Of a DNA stretch of 64,000 nucleotides, positions 30,533 through 41,000 are shown piece after piece. The number at the start of each line of letters is the position of its first letter. The stretch's first letter is position 1. This stretch comes from CBCOTE01 sp965112965. Its GTDB lineage: Bacteria; Desulfobacterota; Desulfovibrionia; Desulfovibrionales; Desulfovibrionaceae. Made by a program: the position numbers and the translations under genes. A model generated the notes under the pieces. That model saw nothing but the letters and a program-made list of their open reading frames with translations. It ran no database searches and was not told where the DNA came from. The stretch is from contig CBCOTE010000023.1 of assembly GCA_965112965.1 (NCBI GenBank), positions 1-64,000 on the forward strand, given 5' to 3'.

Positions 30533-31087
30533 TTAATTTTTTTGAGAATTGTTTGCTATAGAGGTAATAGGCTCGGCAGGCACGGGCCACCAACGATAGC
30601 CAGTGATTTTGCGTTGCAGCTCAAAGAGCCCTTCCAATAGGCCTTCCGGACGGGGCGGGCAGCCAGGTACATATATATCTACGGGGATGAGGGTGTCCAC
30701 CCCGAGGACGATGCTGTACTGGCCCTCGAAGGAGAATGGGCCACCGGATATAGCACAATTGCCCATTGCCATGACCCAGCGAGGTGCGGGCATCTGCTCG
30801 TAAAGGCGGACTAGGGCCGGGGCCATCTTACGTGAGACTGTTCCGGCCACGATCATTAGGTCAGCCTGGCGTGGGGAAGGTCGGAAGGCCTCTGACCCGA
30901 AGCGGGCGATATCGAAACGGGCCATGCCAGCAGCCATCATCTCTATGGCACAGCAGGCCAAGCCGAAGGTCATGGGCCACAAGGACATGGCTTGACATAG
31001 GTTAACAATTTTTTGAATCCATGGAATACCGATGACGGCTGGTTGTATATCCGTCACTGCCGGTCTTAAGATATCCTGTGTGGCCAT
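30533..31087 (-). CDS. nuoB: Complex I subunit B, N2 cluster
   Basis: NuoB (PSST homologue) holds cluster N2, the last iron-sulfur centre before quinone. The 184-residue product has the tandem cysteines C45-C46, then C111 in MGNCAISGG and C142 in PGCPPRPE, the four N2 ligands. The start lies 21 bases inside nuoA, preceded by AAGGGG. Confidence 0.97.
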   Translation of the reverse strand: MATQDILRPAVTDIQPAVIGIPWIQKIVNLCQAMSLWPMTFGLACCAIEMMAAGMARFDIARFGSEAFRPSPRQADLMIVAGTVSRKMAPALVRLYEQMPAPRWVMAMGNCAISGGPFSFEGQYSIVLGVDTLIPVDIYVPGCPPRPEGLLEGLFELQRKITGYRWWPVPAEPITSIANNSQKN

Positions 31088-31443
31088 TCGAATACCCCTT
31101 TATTCCAGAAGTATATGTAAGCGACGCAGAGCATGCCGAGGAATACAAGAAGCTCTATAAGAGGTGTTAGACCCTCACTTATTGGATACCAAAATACGAC
31201 GGGGAAAAGATATAATATATCCACGTCGAAAGCCAAGAAAAGTAGGGCGTATAAATAATAATTTATGCTGAAGCGTATCCATGCCGAGCCTGTAGGTTGA
31301 ATACCACATTCGTAGGGGAGGCATAAGTCTCCGCCTGTGGCCCGCGTGGCTAAGAGTAATGAACCGATCATGGGTCCCACAGCAAAGACTAAACCGGCAA
31401 ACAAAAAAAGTAAAATTAGAGCGTTGAGCCAGGTAAAGATCAT
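31066..31443 (-). CDS. nuoA: Complex I subunit A
   Basis: Three-helix membrane subunit whose TM1-2 loop caps the quinone chamber. I start at MIFTWLN (31443), since GGGAG lies eight bases upstream and 12 additional residues from an earlier start look non-native; the product is then 125 residues. YECG at 44-47 and the RFSINYYLYALLFLAFDVD helix at 57-75 are diagnostic. First gene of the nuo operon. Confidence 0.95.
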   Translation of the reverse strand: MIFTWLNALILLFLFAGLVFAVGPMIGSLLLATRATGGDLCLPYECGIQPTGSAWIRFSINYYLYALLFLAFDVDILYLFPVVFWYPISEGLTPLIELLVFLGMLCVAYIYFWNKGVFEWPHRIS

Positions 31444-31533
31444 AAAACATTCTCCCGTATCGTTCTGGTTAGAAGACATGGTGGACGTGTCTGGTCAGTG
31501 GGAGTTATGTTCGACTAAATACTTAATTATATT

Positions 31534-31563
31534 TTTATAGTCAATAGGTGCGAGGTCTGTCAA
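31534..31563 (-). promoter_or_regulatory. Sigma70-type promoter of the nuo operon
   Basis: On the minus strand a perfect TTGACA (31563-31558), an 18-base spacer, then TATAAA (31539-31534). It predicts a leader of about 85 bases before nuoA. Confidence 0.65.
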
Positions 31564-31748
31564 CGTTATTGTAACTGGCCGTGGTTTAAAGGGGGGATTA
31601 CTGGTATGTCGGCCGTGGAGAGCTGGAATGTCTGGGCGGTAATCAAGCCGCTTCAGGCGTAGCCGCGTTGCTGATAGCTGAATTTATAATATATCAATAA
31701 CGTACTATCACACTAAGTGCTTATAAGATTTATATGACTATCAACCTA

Positions 31749-31774
31749 CAAAAGTGATCATCAAAAGTGATCAT
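31749..31774. repeat. Tandem 13-base repeat containing TGATCA
   Basis: CAAAAGTGATCAT occurs twice in direct, perfect tandem. Each copy contains the palindrome TGATCA, so two such sites are spaced by 13 bases, about 190 bases upstream of the nuo -35 box. It may be a regulator site or chance. Confidence 0.5.
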
Positions 31775-34700
31775 CTTAGAGTTAGCCTTGGTTTAAGGAC
31801 TAACTTGTATAAATAAGTGATGTTACGCAGAACGGTTGCTACCTTCAAAGGTCTTCAGGGTGAATGCGGTGTCGAAAGTTTTTCTGCGGCTTAAATTCGT
31901 CAGCACTATTTTTTACGAATTTTATAGATAATATAATCGCAATAAGGGGGTGCGCCTGAGTTAGCCAGACTATAATTCGTTAAAGTTTTGGAAGTAGTTC
32001 GTTGTCTCTCAGTCGAATTCATTAGAATTATTACAATGAGAGCTAAAACTTAAATTCTTGTAAGTCACTGGTATAATGTCAAGCTGAAGATAAACCGCTA
32101 TAATATCTGTGGCTAGAAACCCCTGGACGTGTATAAGGTCGACAGAGTTAAACTCTGATTCTAAAGAAATGGTTAAAATTTGTGTGACTAGTATATCTTT
32201 TTTTTCGCTATTTAGTTCAATATGCGTATTTTTATTAATTATTTAAGTTTGTTCTGTATCACTTGCAATGTAGACTAGAAGCGGACATCAATAAAATCTT
32301 TTAGAACAATAATTTTAGATGCCTAAATTAAATTTACCGATTAGTAAAAGTCTTATTAAATAGCCATAATATTTTGAATTAGCTTGGAAAATTGATAATT
32401 AGCTAATTTATTGTTCTGATGCATTAGGAAAATATTTAAACGCATTTAATGATCCTTGGCAGCAGGGGCTAAAGGTTTTTTGATTTTATTTTAGCTAAAA
32501 CTAAAAAAATTATCTGCACTATTAAGGAATTTATTGTCGCCTGAAGTAGCGGAATAGTTACTTCTTGGTGTTAATGAGGACGGCACGGTTCCTATATTAG
32601 GAGGTAATAATTCCTCAGTGCCTGGCTATTAGTGGTCGGGTAGATGGCGTGGGCTGCCGCGTTAAGGTCTGGCAGCGTATGGTATTCATGCCATCGCTGC
32701 AATCGCGTAAGAGTTTTTTTGGCGTACTCGATCGTCCAGCAGTTACGGGTGTTGCATTCTTGTCCGGCTGGGCGGCCATCTTAAGAGATATAGCTTTTTA
32801 GCCATTAGGCGCGGACTTTGATGGCTTTCATAAGGGGGGGGCGTACAGTATTCAGGTAGCACATGAAATGGTTGGCTTGGGGTTTGTTGGTTTTATGTTT
32901 TTTAAGTAGGGCCAGGGCATAGTTCTTCATGTGGTCGTGGCCGTAGGTATAATCTAGCTTTTCTTTTGGCATGGGAACCGCGTGCAATAAAGTAACGCTG
33001 GCCTGGTCTGTGGGATGACAAAGATGACGCAAGCTTCGGCGTCGCGGCTAGCTAGATAGTTAGCATGACAGCAGCGCAGGGCGGGTGAGTAGGTCCCAGG
33101 CGTTTGGGGTTGTTTGATACAATGGTAGTCGTTTAGTAGTCTTGGTAAGGCTGGAGCTTCCGGCCTGGATCTTTTAGCTTGATATTGATGTTATTGTATG
33201 TTGCATACGATTATATGCCTTATAGCATATTATCACTGGCAGCTTTATCGGGCTATATCAGTTAGATTCTATACGTATTAACAGTCGCTGTGGCTTACCT
33301 GTGCCGGGTTTAATAGAAGATGAGAAACAGTTATCCTAGCTAGCAGAGCTCTGGCGTTGTTATCTGTGGCGCACACCGTAAGTATGAGATAAACAGTAAG
33401 TGTCAGCCATTGTCTGCGCAGGATGTGAATGAGGTCAACACTGTGTAAGTGTATAGAGGTCAATGCTGTAATATAAGAGTAAGCCTTGACATAGAAAGAT
33501 ATGTTGCGGTTTTCATCTGATTGATTGGAGTCACTACTTATGGTCGTGCCAACAAGCGCGGCGGAGCATATCTTTTGATGCGGAGGCCGTATATATTTTT
33601 CGGCCGGATCATGGAAGAAGAGAGGTTGTTAGTCGGAGATATAGGCCGGCCGGCTTTACTCAACCATTTGAAAGGGTAATACGAAGACTAGGGTTCGTTG
33701 TAGGTTACTAGGACATTTCCAGACTAAGATCAGTCTGCCTAAAAAACGTGACTGAGGTGGCGTAGTAGAAGGCTTTGAGCACGGCCAGCTTGGGTCAGTA
33801 CTGTTGCTCACTGCGGTAATGGGGGGGGTAGGGCTGACCAGAGATATACCAGGTATGGCCGCAAGAATAGTCCGAGGGCATGTCCACATGGAGTCTAACA
33901 CTAGAGAGCTTTCATATTTTCACGGCATGGACCATGGTTTAGATGGTCATAAAATCGAATAAGCTGACTAGGACATAGACTAGGAAGGCCCTTCGGGAAA
34001 GTCCAGGGTTGGCCAGAAGGTTGGAGTGGCAGAGGCTCCGGTCCATAAGTCTCTGATGGTGGCTCAGATGCCTGGGATGAGCACACATACTGTTGATGGC
34101 TAAAAGTGAGAGTCGGGCATATATGGCTCAGAGCCAGCTTACGATTAGGTGCCGCTGATGAAGTCTGGTAGAAGCTGTTAGCGTAGACGAATAGTGTAGC
34201 AAGTTCAGCCAACGAATTAATGTCTATCCTCCTCGGTAAAGGCCCAGTCGAAGGTATGCATGAGCATCTATAATGATTTTTTTGTGAGAGTAAATTGATG
34301 ATGAATTGACATATTTCGCCGGCCAATGTTCTGGTCGCTATGGAGACGTAAAAAAAGATCTTGGTGTATCGCATCCACCCCGAGAAGTGCACTGGAGCTC
34401 TTCCATGTAAGCTTTGCATTTTTGCTAACACAAGAAACAATCTATTTTAATTTACGGCGAAGTGTGCCATTTAGACGTGCATCGTGGTTACTAGGATGAT
34501 TCGAATCTGTCATCCGGATGTGGATTACTTGTGAATTGAACGGACTGGTTTTCTATGGCGGTCTGCAGTCACAATTACGGCATTGGTGGACTAGACCAGT
34601 CAGTGCGGTCTGGTGCCACACAACCAAAGAATAAGGTTAATCTATTAATTTACCAGAGTATTATTAGATTCTGTGGCCGAGAAGTATAGTTGAAGTATGG

Positions 34701-35725
34701 CCATGTACTCAGGTTGTACACTAGGACTACGGCGACTAGGATTGATTAAAGTCGGTAGCATAGTTGAATGGAGCGCTATTTGATTAGTTCATGGCCGCGG
34801 CTAGACATGAAATGGCCAGCCCGAACAAGAAACAGGACTGTATTATATGATCGACTGTTGAGAAAAAAATAACTGCATTATGTAGCTGAACCACAAAAAA
34901 TACTAGCTGCCCACGGCCAGCTGGGATAGGGTGGTGTGGTGAAATCGATATATGTCCATAGTAATATCAGCCTGGACATCGATTGCTGTAGGGCTTGGAA
35001 GAGTACGCCAGGACTATGTAGGTAGGGTGAAGTGAAGGTATCGTAGCCAAAATATTGACGGTACATCTTGGCTAATTTGGGAGGGTCAGGTGGTGATTGG
35101 TATGATTTTTAAGTTTTATTAAGCGACCCGTAGCGTTGGTGAAGACTGCGGCCATAAGGAAGTAGCAGTGTTGTGACTGGGATTAGCCGCCGACGTTGAT
35201 GTCGTGTCTGCCTATATTAGATGTAGGCATGAATTTTTAGTAATAATCTATTAGATTTTGTCATCAGATACTAATAAAGATGTGATTTTTTTGTAGAGTA
35301 ATTATCCATAGAATGACTGCACAAAGGTAGTACATTCATCCATTAGGTTTACAGTACAGGCCATGCAAACGATGGCAGTCCGGCTATCTTGCTATCTAAA
35401 TTTCGACCACTATAAGCTATGGTCATTTAGTTCACGAACTATAAATCATGTTAAGCAACGTTATGTCTTATGAACAGGCTTACTAGTAGTCAGTGTGTCA
35501 AAAAAATGTGAGCTAAAAGATTTAGTATCAACCTTAGGCCATGGCGTAGCACAGTGGGAGAAATGATCGTTATGGGACCTATAGTATCTCTCATGGTAGC
35601 TGCGGTTTTCTGGATTGGTACCTAGTACGGCGTGGATCTTGAGAACTATTTCTAGAAGCATAGAATATATTGCGTCTAGAGAGGAATAAGCAAGCGTCCG
35701 GCCACGAATATATCAATTAGGCGTG

Positions 35726-35754
35726 TTGACGATTCTAATAATATAATGTATTAT
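35726..35754 (+). promoter_or_regulatory. Sigma70-type promoter of purA
   Basis: TTGACG at 35726-35731, 17-base spacer, TATTAT at 35749-35754; both boxes match five of six consensus bases. The leader before purA would be about 37 bases. Confidence 0.65.
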
Positions 35755-35797
35755 ATTTCATGTATTTTTGCTGTAACGGCGGCGTTAAGGAACTAAT

Positions 35798-37078
35798 ATG
35801 GCGAGTACTGTGGTCATCGGGTCGCAGTGGGGGGATGAAGGAAAAGGCAAGATAGTAGATCTGCTCACTGAGGCAGCCGATGTCGTAGTTCGTTTCCAGG
35901 GTGGTAACAACGCCGGACATACCCTGGTCGTCGGGGAGCGCAAGGTCACTTTACACCTCATTCCTTCGGGTATTTTGCATGCTGGGTGCCGTTGCTGCAT
36001 CGGCAATGGCGTGGTCTTAGATCCGGAAATCTTTAGTCGCGAGGTGAACGATTTAGCGGCTTGGGGTTTAGATGTCAGCCCGGGGCGACTTATAGTCAGT
36101 CCAAAAGTTCATCTTATCACGCCCTGGCACCGGGAACTGGACGATGCTAGGGAGGCGGCCCGGCCTAAAGGCCAGCGTATCGGCACCACTGGACGTGGTA
36201 TTGGGCCGTGCTATGAGGACAAGGTCGGCCGCATAGGCATTCGTGCCGCAGATTTGGCTGATCCATCTTTACTTCGCCAGAAGATCAAGCTGGTGCTCAA
36301 TGAAAAGAACGCCTTGTTGGTCGGGCTGTATGATCGCAAGCCCTTGGATCTTTCCAATGTCTTAGACTGGGCCCTGGGCTATGCCGATCAGATATTACCT
36401 TATCTAGGCGACGTTTCAGCGGTCATTATTGAGGCGCAGCAGGCGGGAAAACACGTGCTTTTTGAGGGTGCTCAGGGCGTGCACTTGGATATAGACCATG
36501 GTACCTACCCCTTTGTCACCTCATCGAGTACAGTGGCTGGGAGCGCCGCCTCGGGTAGTGGTTGTGGTTCGCGGGGGATTGACCGCATTATAGCAGTAGT
36601 TAAGGCCTACACGACGCGGGTTGGTTCTGGTCCTTTTCCTACTGAACTTTTTGACGCCACGGGCGATGCCCTGCAGCGGCGTGGTGTGGAGTTTGGGGCT
36701 ACCACCGGTCGTAAGCGCCGCTGTGGATGGCTAGATTTGGTTTTACTAGCCGAAAGCGTCCGCCTTACCAGCCCTAGTGAACTGGCCATCACTAAGCTCG
36801 ACGTGCTCTCGGGTTTGTCTGAGCTCAAACTCTGTGTGTCCTATGAGTATCAGGGCCGTCGTTTGGCTTTTCCACCTCAAATAGAAAACGGACTAACCCA
36901 GGTGACTCCGATGTACGAGGTTGTGCCCGGCTGGCAGGAAGATATTTCGGCTTGTCGTAGCTTAACTGCCCTGCCCGTAGCGGCTCGCGCCTACATCGAA
37001 CGTATGGAAGTCTTCTTGGGAGTGCCAGTGTCTATTATCTCAGTGGGCCCGGACCGAACGCAGATAATCTGCTACTAG
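35798..37078 (+). CDS. purA: Adenylosuccinate synthetase
   Basis: PurA joins IMP and aspartate using GTP to make adenylosuccinate, the first committed step to AMP; PurB, also in this window, completes it. The 426-residue product has the GDEGKGK loop at 12-18 with catalytic D13, catalytic H41 in NNAGH, and the GTTGRGIGPCYEDK segment. The C-terminal GPDRTQ is typical. AAGGA precedes the ATG. It stands at the head of a two-gene unit with the delta'-like gene 33 bases downstream. Confidence 0.97.
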   Translation: MASTVVIGSQWGDEGKGKIVDLLTEAADVVVRFQGGNNAGHTLVVGERKVTLHLIPSGILHAGCRCCIGNGVVLDPEIFSREVNDLAAWGLDVSPGRLIVSPKVHLITPWHRELDDAREAARPKGQRIGTTGRGIGPCYEDKVGRIGIRAADLADPSLLRQKIKLVLNEKNALLVGLYDRKPLDLSNVLDWALGYADQILPYLGDVSAVIIEAQQAGKHVLFEGAQGVHLDIDHGTYPFVTSSSTVAGSAASGSGCGSRGIDRIIAVVKAYTTRVGSGPFPTELFDATGDALQRRGVEFGATTGRKRRCGWLDLVLLAESVRLTSPSELAITKLDVLSGLSELKLCVSYEYQGRRLAFPPQIENGLTQVTPMYEVVPGWQEDISACRSLTALPVAARAYIERMEVFLGVPVSIISVGPDRTQIICY

Positions 37079-37111
37079 ATTGGCGCTGAGCGTGATTAGA
37101 GAACTGATGTT

Positions 37112-38032
37112 ATGGGCGTGATCAATAGGAAACCAGAAGTTAAGTCTGAGGAAATAGACTTTCAATGTCCGAGCAAAGACGCTCTAGACATGGCATACTC
37201 CTTGCGACGGAGCCAGACTCGTGTTATTAGTTACCTAGAACAACTGGCTGAACCGCCACAGTCGCTGCTTATAGAGGGTAGCAGCGTGGCCGAACGTGAA
37301 GCCGCGGTTCTCTTCTATGCAGCGCGGCTCAATTGTTTGGCACCTCAGCCGCCTTGCCTGGGCTGTTCTACTTGTCTGCAGTTGTTCACGGGCCAGCATC
37401 GTGATCTTTTGTTCTTTGACGGCAGAACCGGCTCCATCAAGGTTGATTCCATCCGTTGTGCTATTCGTCCTTTATTGGGCGATCCGCCCCGGAGTCGGGG
37501 TAAGCGCGTGATCATATTTCATGAGGCTCAAGCCCTGACCGTCGCCGCGGCCAATGCTCTGCTTAAATTTTTGGAGGAACCTCGACCATGGACTGTTTTT
37601 GTTTTATCTGTGGCCCAGCGCGAGCGCCTCTTGCCCACGTTAGTCTCCCGCAGTTGGATTCTGACCCTGGGCTGGAAGGTCCCTACAGGTGAGATACTGA
37701 TCACTACAAACCAGAAGCTCGTCGACTGGCTCCAGGCCTTGACAGACTTTCTTGTCTCTGGTCGTGGCTGGTTTAGTCGCACCGCCACCAAGGGCGCTGT
37801 GGACCGTGAGTTAGCCCGCGATCTTATTCTTATTTGCCAGGCCGAACTTATTGGTGCCATGATCGGCCGTCCTACCCTACCCTTGGGCGAAGCCTTTGTA
37901 CACAATTGTGATGCCGCAGGTCTAGACTGGCTGAATGTCTGCCTCATACGCACTCAAGAAGCCTTAGACGCCCAGGTCAACGTCGCCTTGGTTCTTGATT
38001 GGCTCGCGATGCAGTTGTATCGTCTGCGCTAG
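37112..38032 (+). CDS. holB: DNA polymerase III delta'-like subunit
   Basis: Delta' is a non-hydrolysing member of the clamp loader that places the sliding clamp on DNA. The 306-residue product has a degenerate Walker A (IEGSSVAER near 54-62, no GKT), the four zinc-binding cysteines C75, C82, C85 and C88, and the ALLKFLEEP motif at 149-157. The absence of a working P-loop and the presence of the zinc module point to delta' rather than the tau/gamma subunit. The start is uncertain: the first ATG has a poor ribosome site. It is probably co-transcribed with purA. Confidence 0.85.
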   Translation: MGVINRKPEVKSEEIDFQCPSKDALDMAYSLRRSQTRVISYLEQLAEPPQSLLIEGSSVAEREAAVLFYAARLNCLAPQPPCLGCSTCLQLFTGQHRDLLFFDGRTGSIKVDSIRCAIRPLLGDPPRSRGKRVIIFHEAQALTVAAANALLKFLEEPRPWTVFVLSVAQRERLLPTLVSRSWILTLGWKVPTGEILITTNQKLVDWLQALTDFLVSGRGWFSRTATKGAVDRELARDLILICQAELIGAMIGRPTLPLGEAFVHNCDAAGLDWLNVCLIRTQEALDAQVNVALVLDWLAMQLYRLR

Positions 38033-41000
38033 CGCAAAAAAAATAGTAATAGTGTGTCTTCAGTATCAATGGACCAGTTGTTCTTTGAGTTTTTTTGATC
38101 ATTGATGGGCTTATGTGCCTGTCGAACTGTGACAGTTAGATACGCGTATTGCGTAACTATTTTTAATATGTTTCGGGCTATATAAATTTTTTTAGTTATA
38201 GAAACTTAAGGTGTAGGAAGGATAAAAATTTTCTAGAAAAAATTCTCTTACGTTGTTTGGCTGGTAAAATGTTTCAAGAGTTATAGCAATACCTGAGGTA
38301 TTTTGTCAGAGGTTAGACAATTAAAGCATATATGGAATGTGATAACGATTGTGGCCAGAGCGTAGCGGCAGGCAGTCAGTGGCGTAAACCAGAAGAATAT
38401 CTGATATGTTTGTTTAAGACTATCCAACGAGTCTTGTCTGTAATGGTCTCGGGTAAGGTATCCGCGAAGTAGATGCTCTGGGAATATGTGCACTGGAAGT
38501 AGGTTGAAGAGGGAGTGACACGTGGGGTAACAAAGCCCAGGCGATCGGATATATTGTGGCCAGTATCGGCTCCCACCTAGGGCTGTCTGAAGTGTATTTG
38601 CTGTGGGGGGGTAAGACTTTACAGGTATGAATTCTGCCGGTTAGAATAGACCGTTCACTGGATGAGCTACCATAGCATACTCGGCTATTCAAAGATATTT
38701 CAGGAACATGACTTTATTTCGTTACTGCGCTATCTATTCCTATCAATTTTGAGCATGTCATCGTGGTAGATCTGGAGTACGTATTACTTTGTCCAGGATC
38801 TAATTGACATTTTAGTATGCAAGCAGCCATCCAATAGCATGGCGTGGGCGGTGAACAGAGTGTGCTATAATAGGCTGTCGTTACCGGTGGGTTCCTACAC
38901 TAATAAGTGAATATTATTTTTTTTCTGGTATAATAGTCACGTCGTTTACCAGTTGCAGCTAGAACGGAGTTATTTTGGCCACAGGGCTGAGCGGTATTGG
39001 ACGATGAGAGAGGTATACGGTGCAAGCTTAAATGGAGCTAACGTTTTTTATGAATCTGATAATCCGGTTTGATTCGTTATTCCTCCACGAGAGTCGAGAC
39101 AAGAATTCTACTATGGAGTAACGCTAGTGTATAGAGGCCATTGGGCCATTCAGAGCCCGCAGTAACACGGTGAAGAAATTGGGAACGTATAAAAATGATC
39201 CGTGATGTCTACGATAAATTTTAGTTTAGTGTTAAGGTATTTTTTTTATATTGTGAGATATTTTGTCGGCCATTAGCAGGGTATCGGCCTGGATAGTGCC
39301 ATTAAGTTTGTGAAAAATTGGACGTAGAACTATAATATTGTGCTCGAGAAATATGTCTTGGAATAACCGGCGGAGACGATGACATAGAGGGTTAGGCAGA
39401 TCGTTATCCCTAAGCTAGACTAGAATGGCGGCGGATTTAGATGGGGAAAGCAGACTAGTGTGTTATTATTCTCCCATATCCAGTCTAGAATTCCTTCCAG
39501 TTTACATAAGAGATATATGGTAGTTCAGTTCAAGATTTTTTTTAGAAGTGTAGTCGAATATGCAGGTTGGATATGGCATAAAGGTAGCTTGTTATCCGGA
39601 TAACTTTTACGCAACCTGGATCTAGTAGTGATTTTTATTGTAGGTTCCAGTTAGTTTTTTTGGTCAGGTCTGCGATGTTAACTACGCCTGTTCTTTCAGG
39701 TGGTCCGGGAGGCCTAATTAAACCTCGATTTATTGATATCTAGTTATTCTAGATGACGGTGATGTCCACATGGCTATACACTTGAAATGGCGGCTGGATA
39801 GGGATGATTCCTTGATGAAGCGACTGCCGTTGACCTACCATAATTCATATTTCGCCAGCATTTTAGATAGAGGGATATAGGTACTAAGGGGCGTCATTAC
39901 TTTTGTGGTCTTTGAAAAAAAGACAGATTTGTTATTGTTTTTTTTAGGACAGCCTATGGAGCGCTAATTCAGACTTCGTAGCGAATAGAGCCTCAGTAGC
40001 CGTATTGAACAAAGCGATGTTAGGTAGCATTCACGCCTAAGGAGACTCCCTAGCGGCAGCGATAACTAGGTGCCAGTAAGGTTAAGTATAATGTGAAAAA
40101 ATAATTTGTGTAGTATTGGCCTTGTTGCTGGTCTCTTCGAAGTCCGCAGCCGTCCAATCAAGTCTTTCAGGAGATATAATGAGTGCATGTATTGGGGAGA
40201 CCGAGATTGACCCATCCGACGAGACTGTTTATGGTAGATTACAGGCTGACTTTTTGGGAGTCCATACAAAAAAATTAAGGCGGTAAAAAAAACTAAAAAT
40301 AGAGCTTTGTAGCCTGAGGCTAGGTATAGACTTTGGTGTGAGATGGTGCAGCTGCAAGTAGCAGTGCTGTTAGGATCCAGGTTCAGGCTGGTCCTGATCA
40401 GCATTTTGCCTTGTGTGAGGTGTTTTGGATATGGCCGCTATGACCAGAATGACCGTATTGTAGACAAGTTTAGTTAGGTCTAGATATAAAAAAAGTCGAT
40501 CAGTAAATGGCATCTCAGCTTCTGGTGAACATGCTGATAAAAAAATGTTAGATTACGGCTAGTAGCACCTCAATATTGTAAATATTGACGATTGTGTTTG
40601 GCCTGTTGGCCGTACCCAGGAACTAGTTCGATAAATAGTCTCAACTACTTTTATAGTGCGACAATACTGCAGCCTATGGAGCAAGAGGCTTTAAAAATAC
40701 GTTGCAGGTCTGAAAGGACTAGGTCAGCCCAGGTTAAGACAATGGCGCCAGAAAAAAATATTGAATCATGGCAGAAGATACGGCTTATTGAAGATCCATA
40801 GTGAGCGAAGGACACTGAAAAAAATATAACATTTCTCTTGTAGAACAAGAGCAAACAGGATGGGGAGTGGTGCATAGGTTTGTAATTATTTTTTTTAGAT
40901 AGTTAATTGTGTCTCTGATGAAGAAGGTAGCTACAGCCAACGTGGCACTTTTTTTTCATTTTATAAGTTACCTTAAACATTACTGTAGACCTGTCAGCCC

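Larger units (their letters stand above)
31564..35797. other. 4.2-kb gene desert
   Basis: Between the divergently read nuo and purA genes. No intact gene recognised. It contains a tandem 13-base repeat at 31749-31774, G runs at 32827 and 33822, and open minus frames (33656-33901, 33901-34440) of low-complexity, Ser/Pro/Leu-rich composition that look like chance openings in a strand with few stops. The purA promoter occupies its right end. Confidence 0.6.

Noticed and set aside
33656..34440. Two long adjoining open frames on the minus strand (81 and 179 residues).
   Set aside because: Low-complexity Ser/Pro/Leu-rich translations with no domain; the strand has few stops because the + strand is rich in G, T and TAG, so long openings arise by chance.
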